Shown here: positions 17,579-26,930 of the stretch, piece after piece | Numbering within the stretch: position 1 is the stretch's first letter | How the letters are laid out: every line of letters begins with the position of its first letter | NCBI GenBank assembly: GCA_964626055.1 | Contig: CAZVDF010000009.1 | Coordinates: forward strand, 1-64,000 | Direction of reading: 5' to 3' | DNA from: JAFGSG01 sp964626055 | GTDB lineage: Bacteria > Spirochaetota > UBA4802 > JAFGDQ01 | Length of the DNA: 64,000 nucleotides | Position numbers and translations under genes: made by a program | Notes under the pieces: generated by a model | The model's database searches: none | The model's input: the letters and a program-made list of their open reading frames with translations, nothing else | What the model was told of the DNA's origin: nothing

Positions 17579-18970
17579 ATGAGCAATAATATATTAAACA
17601 CAAGATCAGAACGGAATAAGTTTATTATTAAAACTGAAATTTTTGTAATTATTGGATATTTCATCGTAACTGTCGAAACCATGATTGCAAAAATACTCGG
17701 GCTTATAGAAATGTCGTTTTCCGATATCATATTACTTGGCATCATAGTAATTGGAGGCACTTTCTTTTGCTTATTTATTAATCTTTTTAAAAAATCTATC
17801 AGCAACAATTTAGAAAAAGTACTGTTCGCAGCACAAATCAGTCTTTATATCATTCTATTCAGCATATGGGTTTATCACCTGGCAGAAATCAGGCCATTCG
17901 CTCTTTTTAGCACTCTTTTTGCAATCATAGTTGTCATTTTTTACACAAATTTCATTCAATCCCTGATAATATCCGTAAGCACAGTTATTTCATTTATAGC
18001 AATAAGCTATTATGCAGAAACAATAGCAAGGCAAAGTGTAAATTTTATTCAAGATATGTTTTATGCTTTTTGTTTCATTCCGATAAGCATTTTTTTCTCG
18101 ATATCCGCCAACCAGGCGACAAAAAAAAATAAAGAACTCGAGTCAGCCAAACAAAGTCTGGAAGAAAAAAACAATCAACTGCTTATGCTTAATTGCCAGC
18201 TTGAACAAACTCAGAAAATGGCAAGAATCGAGCTGGACCTAGCGAATGACATACAAAAATCCCTGCTGCCGGAACAGCCCATCGCCACAAAATCATGGGA
18301 TATTGCCATGTCTTTCAAGCCCAGGTACGGCATTTCAGGAGATTTTTATGATTTTTATTATGAAGAGGAAAAGCTCAACGGGTTATCATTGTTCGATGTT
18401 TCCGGTCACGGAATTGCATCCGCTTTAATCACTATTCTGGCAAAACCCGTTTTACATAAATTTTTCAACCTGGTAAAAAACGACCCCCTCGGGAGAATGA
18501 TTGAACTGACAAACAATACTTTAAAAAAGGATCTTAATGCCATAAACATGTTTATTACCGGCATCATTTTCCGATTCAACAATAATGAAATCGAATACAT
18601 TAATGCCGGACATCCGGATCCTCTTTATAAAAATAAAAATACGGGCAAGGTAAGTTTGCTGACAGCAATTTCTTCCGATAATAAAACCACTCCCATAGGT
18701 ATCCAGGACCTGGTTAACTTCAGGTCATCGGCCAAATTTTCCATAAAACCTGGAGATGTGCTGCTTTTATATACCGATTGCCTGACTGAAAGCCATGATT
18801 TAAAAAAAAGCCGGTATGGCTATGAACGTTTGAAACAATCGCTTGAGGAAGCGCCGGACGCCGGCGCGCAGGAGATATTGGATTATATTTTGCATCGGTT
18901 TTATTCTTTTCTCAATGAAAAAGAGATTGAAGACGATTTTACTACCATACTTATAAAAAGGCTGAATTGA
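17579..18970 (+). CDS. Membrane SpoIIE-type phosphatase
   Basis: The 463-residue protein has about six membrane helices in residues 15-180, then a coiled coil (KNKELESAKQSLEEKNNQLL) and a PP2C-like SpoIIE domain. The domain opens with the classic LANDIQKSLLPEQP and keeps the metal residues: GISGDFYDFY, FDVSGHGIASALI, NAGHPDPL, LLYTDCLTES and the closing EDDFTTILI. It is probably a partner-switching regulator responding to a membrane signal. It has its own AT-rich promoter region (17337-17578, no other gene seen). AGGGGAAA precedes the ATG. Confidence 0.88.
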   Translation: MSNNILNTRSERNKFIIKTEIFVIIGYFIVTVETMIAKILGLIEMSFSDIILLGIIVIGGTFFCLFINLFKKSISNNLEKVLFAAQISLYIILFSIWVYHLAEIRPFALFSTLFAIIVVIFYTNFIQSLIISVSTVISFIAISYYAETIARQSVNFIQDMFYAFCFIPISIFFSISANQATKKNKELESAKQSLEEKNNQLLMLNCQLEQTQKMARIELDLANDIQKSLLPEQPIATKSWDIAMSFKPRYGISGDFYDFYYEEEKLNGLSLFDVSGHGIASALITILAKPVLHKFFNLVKNDPLGRMIELTNNTLKKDLNAINMFITGIIFRFNNNEIEYINAGHPDPLYKNKNTGKVSLLTAISSDNKTTPIGIQDLVNFRSSAKFSIKPGDVLLLYTDCLTESHDLKKSRYGYERLKQSLEEAPDAGAQEILDYILHRFYSFLNEKEIEDDFTTILIKRLN

Positions 18971-19249
18971 TATATCTGTACCGATCATTATGATATCATA
19001 TAAAAATCGGACCTTTGTAGTCAGTTTAATTCCGGAACACGAAAAATCGAAGAGCCCTGTACGGAATGAAGTACCTGTAATGCTACTTAATAAGAGCATA
19101 GGGTAGAAAAGAAAAAAATTTGACTTTTAAGACTCAGGAATTTATCCTGGCTAAAGGAGTGTACTCGCTGTTTTTTAATACTGCTAATAATGTATTCAAT
19201 TTGCGGTCTGTATTAACTGCCGTATTGTTCAAAAAGCATTAGGTACCAT

Positions 19250-19407
19250 TTTTATTTCAAGGCGTAATACCTCGATGCTTGCGTCGAGGATGTAAGCCTA
19301 TCGATTTACGGAGCAAATCGATAACGCCTTGAAACATAATACCCCGCCGACACCGAAGGTGGCGGCCGGTACGTCAGTACCGGGGGCTTGCCCCGGGGAA
19401 TTTTATT
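19250..19407 (-). repeat. GC-rich branched hairpin repeat (family 3), copy 1
   Basis: This 158-base block is the reverse complement of 31159-31316 with only a few differences. It contains nested inverted repeats: outer TTTCAAGGCGT/ACGCCTTGAAA, a TATCGATTT/AAATCGATA stem and a CCTCGA/TCGAGG stem, then separate hairpins CCGGTAC/GTACCGG and CCGCC/GGCGG with a TTCG loop. Its GC content is far above the flanks. The rest of 18971-19610 holds no gene that I can support. Confidence 0.9.
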
Positions 19408-19610
19408 ATTTTATCAACCGTCAATATACAGTAAAAAATAGTGCAGGCGAAACATGCCGTGCACGGATGAACTTTACTCTTTTTTTTAAACGTTTAAAAA
19501 AAAAGTAGACTTGAATAATATCTATCCGACATTCTGTTAATAAAATGGTCTACATTTTAATCCGGTGATTGCAGTTAAATGGAAACCGAGGGTTAAAAAA
19601 GGAGAATAAA

Positions 19611-22600
19611 ATGGCTGGATATACAAAAACAATTGAAGGTAACGAAGGAGCCGCTCATGTCGCTTATGCGATGAGCGAGGTTGCGGCAATTTATCCGATC
19701 ACACCCTCTACTACTATGGGTGAATATTGCGATGAGTGGGCTGCCAGAGGAAAAAAGAATATTTTTGGGCAGGTTGTAAATGTGGCGGAAATGCAGTCCG
19801 AGGCAGGTGCAGCAGGAGCAGTTCACGGCGCTCTCGCCGCCGGGTCACTGTCAACCACATTCACCGCTTCGCAGGGCTTGCTGCTTATGATCCCCAATAT
19901 GTACAAGATCGCAGGCGAACTGCTGCCATGCGTTTTCCATGTCTCTGCAAGATCAGTGGCGTCACACGCTCTTTGCATTTTCGGCGACCATTCGGATGTC
20001 AACTCCGCGCGCCAGACAGGCTTCGTTTTTCTGGCTTCCGCTTCCGCCCAGGAAATAATGGACCTCGCGCTTGTAGCGCATCTTTCTAGCATCAGGGCAA
20101 GCCTTCCGTTCGTTCATTTCTTTGACGGTTTCCGTACTTCAAATGAAATCCAAAAAATCGATATTATAGATCCCAAGGATATGGCCAAACTGGTTGACTG
20201 GAATGCGATCGACAGGTTCAAAGGAAGGTCAATGAATCCGGAGCATCCGCAACTCAGAGGAACGGCGCAGAATCCCGATATCTTTTTCCAGAGCAGGGAA
20301 GCATGCTCGCCTTTTTACGCAAAGCTTCCGTCAATAGTCGAAGAAGAAATGAAAAAAGTCGGCGACCTTACAGGCAGAAAATATAATTTATTCGACTATG
20401 TCGGACATCCGGAAGCCGAACATGTAGTCGTATCGATGGGCTCAAGCTGTGATGTTATTGAAGAATCCATAAACTATCATAATACGGTAAGAGGAGGGCG
20501 CGTCGGACTTGTAAAAGTGCGGCTTTATTATCCCTTTTCAAAAGAACATTTTTTTAAAGTACTGCCGAAAACTGCAAAAAGAATAGCCGTTCTTGACAGG
20601 ACTAAGACCCCCGGCACTATCGGCGAACCGCTTTACCAGGATGTATGCACATCCTTTCAGCAAGCCGGAAGGGATGCCCTGATAATAGGCGGTCGCTACG
20701 GACTTGGCAGCAAGGATTTTACTCCCAGCATGGTAAAAGCGATTTATTACAATCTCCACAAGCCGGAACCCAAGAGATCTTTTACCGTTGGGATCAACGA
20801 CGATGTGAGCAATTCTTCACTCGAAGTGCCGGAAGAAATAGATACTTCCCTCAACCATACGAGACGGTGTAAATTCTGGGGACTAGGAGCGGACGGGACG
20901 GTCGGCGCGAACAAAGAAGCTATTAAGATAATCGGCGAGAACACGGATATGTACGCGCAGGCTTATTTCGCTTACGACGCAAAGAAATCCGGCGGAGTTA
21001 CAATGTCGCATCTGCGCTTCTCAAAAAATAAAATATTGTCACACTATCTGCTGACCCGAGCCGACTTTATAGCGTGTCATAATCCTGCTTATGTATATCA
21101 ATATGATTTATTGCAGGGTGTAATTGAAGGAGGTAGTTTCCTTTTGAATTCTCCCTGGACGACATTGGAAGAAATGGAAAAAAAACTCCCGGTTAATCTG
21201 AAAAGAAAAATCGCAGAGAAGAAATTGAAGTTCTACAATATTGATGCCGTTAAAATTGCGGAAAAAGTCGGTCTGGGCGGAAGGATCAACATGATAATGC
21301 AGGCGGCATTTTTCAAGATCGCAAATGTTATCCCGCCCGAGCAGGCCATAGATCTGCTAAAGGAAGCAATTAAAAAGGCATACGGCAAAAAAGGCGACAA
21401 GATCGTTAATATGAATAACGCCGCCGTTGATCAGGCTTTAGACGCTTTAAATGAAGTAAAATATCCTGAATCATGGGCAAATGCAGGTCGTGAAAGATAC
21501 TTTGATGAAAGTGTTCCCGAATTCGTGAATAAAGTGATGAAGCCGATGCTGGCCCAGCTCGGGGACAGGCTCCCTGTAAGCGCCTTTTCACCCGACGGTA
21601 TTTTTCCCACAGCGACGACACAATATGAGAAACGCGGAGTAGCGATAAACATACCTGAATGGCTGCCTGAGAACTGTATTGAATGCAACCAGTGCTCTTT
21701 CGTATGCCCGCATGCCTCGATAAGACCCGCGCTTGCATCTGATGAGGAACTTAAAAAAGCTCCGAAAGAATTCGTTACATTTCCGGCAAAAGGCAAAGAG
21801 CTTAAAGGATTCAATTATAGAATCCAGGTAAGCCCGCTTGACTGCGTAGGATGCGGAAACTGCGCCGATGTGTGCCCCGCAAAAGAAAAAGCTCTTGTAA
21901 TGAAGCACCTGGATACCCAGATAGAGAAACAGGTAATCAATCATAAATTTTCTTTAACGCTTCCCATAAGAGACAATCTTATGCGCAAAGATACCCTTAA
22001 AGGAAGCCAGTTTTCCCAGCCGTTATTCGAGTTCTCAGGGGCGTGCCCGGGATGCGGTGAAACGCCCTACATTAAAGTGATCACACAGCTGTTCGGCGAC
22101 AGAATGATAATCGGAAATGCAACAGGCTGCTCATCCATATACGGTGGATCTGCGCCAGCATGTCCCTATACTGTCAACAAGAACGGGCATGGACCTGCAT
22201 GGGCAAACTCCCTGTTCGAGGATAACGCTGAATTTGCTTTTGGAATGGAAATGGCAGTCACCCAGCAGCGCGAAAAACTTGCGAACTTTATGAGGGAAGC
22301 TCTTGGACAGGATCTCTCAAAAGATCTGGCAGGCGCTCTTGAATCCTGGCTAGTCGCAATGAATAATGCGGAAAAAACAAAGGAACTCCGATTTAAAATA
22401 GAAGAACTCGTGAAAAAAGAATTATCCGGCTCAAGCGGTCCGAAAGCGGACATACTTGACAATATATTGAAGCTGAAAGACCAGATCGTTAAAAAATCCA
22501 TATGGGCAATCGGCGGCGACGGCTGGGCATACGATATCGGATACGGCGGGCTCGATCATGTGCTGGCACTAAGGCACGACGTCAACATATTAGTCCTTGA

Positions 22601-23132
22601 CACGGAGGTATATTCGAATACAGGCGGCCAGGCATCCAAGTCTACCCCGACGGGAGCTGTTGCAAAATTTGCCGCGAAAGGCAAACCTGTCCGTAAAAAA
22701 GATCTTGGCCGGATCGCTATGGTTTACGGTTATATATATGTCGCATCCGTGGCGATGGGAGCCAACAAAAACCAGTTCATGAAAGCCATAACGGAAGCTG
22801 AAAACTATCCTGGTCCTTCTCTTATTATCGCATACTCTCCATGTATAAATCACGGAATCGATATGGGGAAGAGCCAGGAAGAAGAGAAAAAAGCAGTGGA
22901 GGCGGGATACTGGCCTTTATACCGCTACAATCCGCTTCTTGCTCTCGAAGGCAAAAATCCATTTATTCTTGATTTTGCGGATATTAAGGGTAACTATCAG
23001 GAATTCATTAACAGCGAAGTTCGCTACAACAGCCTCAAGAGATCATTCCCGCAGGAAGCTGAAAAGCTCTTCAAAATAGCGGAGGAGGAAGCAAAGGAAC
23101 GTCTCAGAATATACAGGGAAATGGCAAAATAG
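19611..23132 (+). CDS. nifJ: Pyruvate:ferredoxin (flavodoxin) oxidoreductase, single chain
   Basis: Oxidises pyruvate with CoA to acetyl-CoA, CO2 and reduced ferredoxin, using thiamine diphosphate and three [4Fe-4S] clusters. The ~1173-residue polypeptide has the full domain order: pyruvate-binding domain (YPITPSTTMGEY), CoA domain, gamma domain, a two-cluster ferredoxin domain (CIECNQCSFVCP near 689 and CVGCGNCADVCP near 745), and the ThDP domain (CPGCGE, GGDGWAYDIGYGG near 968, YSNTGGQASKSTP). I choose ATG 19611, with AAGGAG seven bases before it, over an in-frame ATG at 19569. It lies inside the segment bracketed by the family-3 inverted repeats and faces the por operon across a cold-shock gene. 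Confidence 0.97.
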   Translation: MAGYTKTIEGNEGAAHVAYAMSEVAAIYPITPSTTMGEYCDEWAARGKKNIFGQVVNVAEMQSEAGAAGAVHGALAAGSLSTTFTASQGLLLMIPNMYKIAGELLPCVFHVSARSVASHALCIFGDHSDVNSARQTGFVFLASASAQEIMDLALVAHLSSIRASLPFVHFFDGFRTSNEIQKIDIIDPKDMAKLVDWNAIDRFKGRSMNPEHPQLRGTAQNPDIFFQSREACSPFYAKLPSIVEEEMKKVGDLTGRKYNLFDYVGHPEAEHVVVSMGSSCDVIEESINYHNTVRGGRVGLVKVRLYYPFSKEHFFKVLPKTAKRIAVLDRTKTPGTIGEPLYQDVCTSFQQAGRDALIIGGRYGLGSKDFTPSMVKAIYYNLHKPEPKRSFTVGINDDVSNSSLEVPEEIDTSLNHTRRCKFWGLGADGTVGANKEAIKIIGENTDMYAQAYFAYDAKKSGGVTMSHLRFSKNKILSHYLLTRADFIACHNPAYVYQYDLLQGVIEGGSFLLNSPWTTLEEMEKKLPVNLKRKIAEKKLKFYNIDAVKIAEKVGLGGRINMIMQAAFFKIANVIPPEQAIDLLKEAIKKAYGKKGDKIVNMNNAAVDQALDALNEVKYPESWANAGRERYFDESVPEFVNKVMKPMLAQLGDRLPVSAFSPDGIFPTATTQYEKRGVAINIPEWLPENCIECNQCSFVCPHASIRPALASDEELKKAPKEFVTFPAKGKELKGFNYRIQVSPLDCVGCGNCADVCPAKEKALVMKHLDTQIEKQVINHKFSLTLPIRDNLMRKDTLKGSQFSQPLFEFSGACPGCGETPYIKVITQLFGDRMIIGNATGCSSIYGGSAPACPYTVNKNGHGPAWANSLFEDNAEFAFGMEMAVTQQREKLANFMREALGQDLSKDLAGALESWLVAMNNAEKTKELRFKIEELVKKELSGSSGPKADILDNILKLKDQIVKKSIWAIGGDGWAYDIGYGGLDHVLALRHDVNILVLDTEVYSNTGGQASKSTPTGAVAKFAAKGKPVRKKDLGRIAMVYGYIYVASVAMGANKNQFMKAITEAENYPGPSLIIAYSPCINHGIDMGKSQEEEKKAVEAGYWPLYRYNPLLALEGKNPFILDFADIKGNYQEFINSEVRYNSLKRSFPQEAEKLFKIAEEEAKERLRIYREMAK

Positions 23133-23181
23133 CGGAACGTCATTTAATCGCCCGGCGAGATAATTGCTCGGTTAAAATTAA

Positions 23182-23240
23182 TTCCCGATGTCCCTCGCAT
23201 AATGTTAAAATAAATTAGCTTTATGCGGAGGACCCGGGAA
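23182..23240. other. Long imperfect hairpin downstream of PFOR
   Basis: TTCCCG and CGGGAA frame a second near-perfect pair (GTCCCTCGCATAA with TTATGCGGAGGAC), with a ~18-base AT loop. No T-run follows, so it may be an RNA 3' stabiliser or repeat remnant rather than a terminator. The remaining 23133-23471 shows no gene. Confidence 0.5.
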
Positions 23241-23471
23241 AGCTTCAGGTTCTTAGTAATTGAATTAATTAACAAATATCGGTTAAAGTACGATTACAAA
23301 GCAGATTAAAATCAATTGAACTATGCATTACTATTCTGACTATTTGACATCCTGAATATTCAGAAAGAGTGAGTACCCGTTTTGGATGAATGTGGTGAGT
23401 AGACATGCAGTTTAAATAATTGATGTTAATTCTCGTTAAAAAATCATACCTTGATAAAAGGAATTTGATAA

Positions 23472-23684
23472 TTAATCTAGTTTACTTACATCTGCAGCTT
23501 GAAGACCTTTGGCGGTTTCAGTAACAGCAAATTCAACCTTTTGCCCTTCTTCGAGAGTCCTAAAACCGTCGCCGTTAATAGCGTTGTAGTGAACGAAAAT
23601 ATCGTCACCCTGCTGGCGCTGGATAAAACCATAGCCTTTGGAACTGTTAAACCATTTTACAGTACCTGTTTCACGCTCTGCCAT
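23472..23684 (-). CDS. Cold-shock domain protein (CspA family), second paralogue
   Basis: The 70-residue protein has KWFNSSKGYGFIQ (RNP1) and DIFVHYNAI (RNP2), then GFRTLEEGQKVEFAV. It resembles the 15369-15569 protein over most of its length but has an extra N-terminal AERETG. AAGAGG precedes the ATG. It sits between PFOR and the por operon. Confidence 0.95.
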   Translation of the reverse strand: MAERETGTVKWFNSSKGYGFIQRQQGDDIFVHYNAINGDGFRTLEEGQKVEFAVTETAKGLQAADVSKLD

Positions 23685-23877
23685 AAAAAACCTCTTAAAA
23701 TATAGATAATATCATCTTACTTCTGCCACATAATAAAAATAATGTGCCATTCTATCTTTTGTAAGATTTAGAGGCAATTCTAATTATCTGTTTAGACATT
23801 GCAAGAATTTTTTATTTTAAATTTGCTAAAATAACACGCACAGAAATTGCCAAATGATAAATTAAAAACATCAAAGA

Positions 23878-24591
23878 TCAGCTTCGGCAGGTAAAGCAAG
23901 TATCAAATGAATCCTTCGGAAGATTTGCCTTTTCTTTAAATTTTTCAAGCTGAAACCACGGGGCAAAATAGTTACCGCAAATTCTGCATTTTTTCATCTT
24001 AAGAGTCCGCTTCCATCTTTTTATTGTGCGCTCGTCCCCTTTTTCCTCCATGCCTATCACATTAACAGGACATGCTATTACACAGGCTCCGCAGGCGACG
24101 CAATCAGTTGCTTCTTCCTGAAAAGGAGGCGATATCTCTTTCCGGTCTCCGCGAAAAGCAAATTGAATCGCACTTGCGCCGACAACTTCCTCGCATATTC
24201 GCGCGCATAACCCGCATAATATACAATCTTTGTCTTCTTTTTTAAAACGGACTTTTACCACGCCCATCTCCCGGGCCAAATCCTGGAGCACTTTATCGTT
24301 CGGGCACATTGCGAGCAAAAGTTCTATTATCATTCTGCGATTGCGCAACACTTTTTCGGTCTTTGTAAATACTTCGATCTCCGGTTCAACGGGATATGTG
24401 CACGAAGTTGTCAGCCTGGATCTGCCTTTTTTAACGACCTCCACCAGGCACAGGCGGCATGCTCCATACGGTTTAACGGCTTCATTGTAACAGAGCCTCG
24501 GTATTTCGATCCCGGCATCAAGAGCTGTTTCCAGTATACTGCTGTCTTCTTTTCCTTCTACATTCTTACCGTCAATGACAAAAGGAATCAT
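23878..24591 (-). CDS. HoxU/NuoG-like iron-sulfur subunit (truncated form)
   Basis: The 237-residue protein opens with a plant-type [2Fe-2S] domain (CYNEAVKPYGACRLC, residues about 34-48, and a later Cys). It then has two ferredoxin-type [4Fe-4S] motifs (CILCGLCARIC and CVACGACVIACP, about 125-175). The NuoG region that normally carries HxxxCxxCxxxxxC is reduced to LLLAMCPND, so the His/Cys cluster appears to be missing. The tail holds two further CxxC pairs (CRICG, CFTCRS), possibly zinc or Fe-S binding. There is no hydrogenase or molybdopterin domain. It is the last gene of the por-nuoEF run, directly after the NuoF-like gene. It probably wires electrons between the flavin subunit and ferredoxin. 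Confidence 0.82.
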   Translation of the reverse strand: MIPFVIDGKNVEGKEDSSILETALDAGIEIPRLCYNEAVKPYGACRLCLVEVVKKGRSRLTTSCTYPVEPEIEVFTKTEKVLRNRRMIIELLLAMCPNDKVLQDLAREMGVVKVRFKKEDKDCILCGLCARICEEVVGASAIQFAFRGDRKEISPPFQEEATDCVACGACVIACPVNVIGMEEKGDERTIKRWKRTLKMKKCRICGNYFAPWFQLEKFKEKANLPKDSFDTCFTCRS

Positions 24592-26460
24592 CTATTTGAC
24601 CTCCACAGCATTGAACTTACAGACTTCAAAACACATTCCGCATTTAATGCATTTTTTAGGATTAATCTTAAAAGGCCTGCCTTTGCTGTTTTTTGTTCTT
24701 ACTGTGCCGGAAATCGCACCCGCTGAGCAGGCTTTTGCGCATCTGCCGCAGGACACGCATGCCTTTGAGTTAATTCCATACCGGAGAAGTGCTTTGCAGA
24801 CTTTTGCACGGCATTTCTTTTGGACAATATGCTCTTCATATTCATCCCTGAAATACCTTATTGTGGACAGGACGGGATTAGGCGCCGACTGCCCGAGGCC
24901 GCAGAGCGAAGTCTCCGCTACTGCCTGGCCGAGTTCCTCAAGCAGGCCGATCTGCTCCGGAGTACCCCTGCCTTCGGTAATATCCGTAAGAATTTCATAC
25001 ATCCTTTTTGTTCCTTCACGACAGGACGTGCATTTACCGCATGATTCATCCTTAAGGAATTCAGTGTAATATTTGGCGATCTCCACCATACAATTGGATT
25101 CATCCATCACGATCATCCCGCCAGAACCCATCATGGACCCGACTTCCGTGAGCCTGTCAAAATCAACAGGCAGGTCAATCAGCGAATCTGGTATGCATCC
25201 GCCGGAAGGACCGCCGGTCTGAATTGCCTTGAATTTTTTCCCGCCGGGGATACCCCCTCCTATATCAAAAACAATTTCCCTTATCGTAATGCCCATGGGG
25301 ACTTCCACAAGACCTGTATTATTGACCCTGCCTACCAGTGAAAATATCTTAGTCCCTTTGCTCTCTTCAGTGCCTATCTTTGTGTACCAGCCGGAGCCCT
25401 TGTTGATTATTACCGGAATATTGGCCCATGTTTCCACGTTGTTCAGATTAGTCGGCCTGTCCCAGAGGCCGCTTACAACAGTATGAATATGCTTTGCCCT
25501 GGGTTCGCCCGCGTTTCCCTCGATTGAGGCTATGAGAGCAGTAGATTCGCCGCATACGAACGCGCCTCCGCCCTTGCTTATCTTTAAATCGAAATCAAAT
25601 CCGGAGCCGAGTATATTCTTTCCGAGAAGTCCGAGTTCTCTTGCCTGCTGAATTGCGATTTCCGTGTTCAGTACGGCCAGCGGATACTCGTTCCTCACAT
25701 AGACATACCCGTCATTTGAACCGATGGCAAATGCTCCTATTATCATGCCTTCTATAACGCTGTGCGGATTCCCTTCCAGAAGGCTGCGATCCATATAGGC
25801 TCCCGGATCTCCTTCGTCCGCGTTGCAGATAACATACTTTACATCGCCGGACGCTTTTCTGCATGACTCCCATTTAACGCCGGTTAAAAAACCTCCGCCT
25901 CCTCTTCCGCGCAGTTTGGATAGTTTAACTTCCTTTATTATTTCATCAGGTTTCATGGATAGAGCTTTCGGCAAAGCGGAATATCCACCGACGGCAAGAT
26001 AATCCTCGATTTGCTCGGGATCGATATTGCCGTTGTTCCCAAGAATGACCCGCATCTGCTTCAGGTAAAACGGCACTTCCTCTTCGTGGACGATCCTTTC
26101 ACCCGTGCCCGGATGGTCGTAAAGCAATGATTCGATCACATTGCCGTTTACGACAGTCTCTTTAAAAATACCCGGCACATCTTCAGGTTTCACGCGCTGA
26201 TAGAGTATTCCCTGTGGATATATCACCACAAGAGGCCCTCTTTCGCAAAATCCATGACAGCCTGTCAGTCTCAGGCTGACTTTTTTTATTTTAGAATTGA
26301 TTTTTATTATTTTTTTAAAAGCATCCACAACCTGGAGACACCCGGACGCATGGCATCCGGTTCCAGTGCAGACAGTAATGCACTCCTCATTCGGATCTCT
26401 TTTACTCTGAATATCATTTCTGAGTTTTTCCAGCGTCTGAGGAGAGCTAATTCTTTCCAT
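24592..26460 (-). CDS. NuoF/HndC-like NADH-binding flavoprotein subunit
   Basis: The 622-residue subunit has, in order: an N-terminal thioredoxin-like [2Fe-2S] domain (TGTGCHASGC and CHGFCERGP); the FMN/NADH-binding core (RGRGGGGFLTGVKWE near 195, NADEGDPGAYMDRSLLEGN); an SLBB segment; the [4Fe-4S] motif SCGKCTSCREGTKRM; and a C-terminal two-cluster ferredoxin domain (CVSCGRCAKACS, CIKCGMCFEVCKF). This is the layout of HndC/HydB-type subunits of NAD(P)-linked hydrogenases, yet no hydrogenase gene is present. It overlaps the NuoE-like gene by 14 bases. The likely role is NAD+ reduction by, or NADH supply to, the 2-oxoacid oxidoreductase encoded upstream. Confidence 0.9.
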   Translation of the reverse strand: MERISSPQTLEKLRNDIQSKRDPNEECITVCTGTGCHASGCLQVVDAFKKIIKINSKIKKVSLRLTGCHGFCERGPLVVIYPQGILYQRVKPEDVPGIFKETVVNGNVIESLLYDHPGTGERIVHEEEVPFYLKQMRVILGNNGNIDPEQIEDYLAVGGYSALPKALSMKPDEIIKEVKLSKLRGRGGGGFLTGVKWESCRKASGDVKYVICNADEGDPGAYMDRSLLEGNPHSVIEGMIIGAFAIGSNDGYVYVRNEYPLAVLNTEIAIQQARELGLLGKNILGSGFDFDLKISKGGGAFVCGESTALIASIEGNAGEPRAKHIHTVVSGLWDRPTNLNNVETWANIPVIINKGSGWYTKIGTEESKGTKIFSLVGRVNNTGLVEVPMGITIREIVFDIGGGIPGGKKFKAIQTGGPSGGCIPDSLIDLPVDFDRLTEVGSMMGSGGMIVMDESNCMVEIAKYYTEFLKDESCGKCTSCREGTKRMYEILTDITEGRGTPEQIGLLEELGQAVAETSLCGLGQSAPNPVLSTIRYFRDEYEEHIVQKKCRAKVCKALLRYGINSKACVSCGRCAKACSAGAISGTVRTKNSKGRPFKINPKKCIKCGMCFEVCKFNAVEVK

Positions 26461-26929
26461 GTTTGCCCCCCTTCTTCCCGGATAAGTCTGTAATAATATC
26501 TCTGACTTTCACCGGGTTCACCTTCCCATAATATTTATCATTAATGGCAACAACGGGACCGGACGCGCAAACTCCGAGGCAGTTTACGGTTCCAAGCGAA
26601 AAATTGCCGTCTTTGGTCGTCTCTCCCGGATCTATTCCAAGTTCCAGGATGAATTGATCGGCAACTCTTTTCCCCCCGCGAACATGGCAGGCTGTGCCAA
26701 GGCAAACATTGATATCATACATTCCTTTTGGTATAAGGCTGAATGCTCTGTAAAAAGTCGCGATCCTGTAGATCTTGCTTAATGGAATATTAAGCCGCTC
26801 GCTCAGATATTCACATGTTTTTTTCGAAAGATATTTTTCTTTTGCCTGTATATCCTGAAGTATAGCCAGTATCGCAGATTTATCCTTATTATGTTTTCCG
26901 ATAATTTTATCTATATCTCTGGGCTGCAT
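26447..26929 (-). CDS. NuoE-like [2Fe-2S] thioredoxin-fold subunit
   Basis: The 160-residue NuoE/HndA-type protein has a helical N-terminal half and a thioredoxin-like [2Fe-2S] domain. The ligand Cys are in VCLGTACHVRGG (C-x4-C) and NCLGVCASGPVVAIN. It normally pairs with NuoF to form the NADH-oxidising module. One base separates it from the por beta gene upstream, and it overlaps the NuoF-like gene downstream, so translation is likely coupled. Confidence 0.92.
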   Translation of the reverse strand: MQPRDIDKIIGKHNKDKSAILAILQDIQAKEKYLSKKTCEYLSERLNIPLSKIYRIATFYRAFSLIPKGMYDINVCLGTACHVRGGKRVADQFILELGIDPGETTKDGNFSLGTVNCLGVCASGPVVAINDKYYGKVNPVKVRDIITDLSGKKGGKHGKN

Positions 26930-26930
26930 T

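Noticed and set aside
19593..22853. Several ORFs of 60-127 codons opposite or out of frame with PFOR
   Set aside because: They mirror the PFOR codon pattern, have no ribosome sites and lack family motifs.
23878..26460. A bidirectional or bifurcating hydrogenase cluster
   Set aside because: Only the NADH/Fe-S subunits are present; no H-cluster or NiFe subunit motifs were found on either strand.
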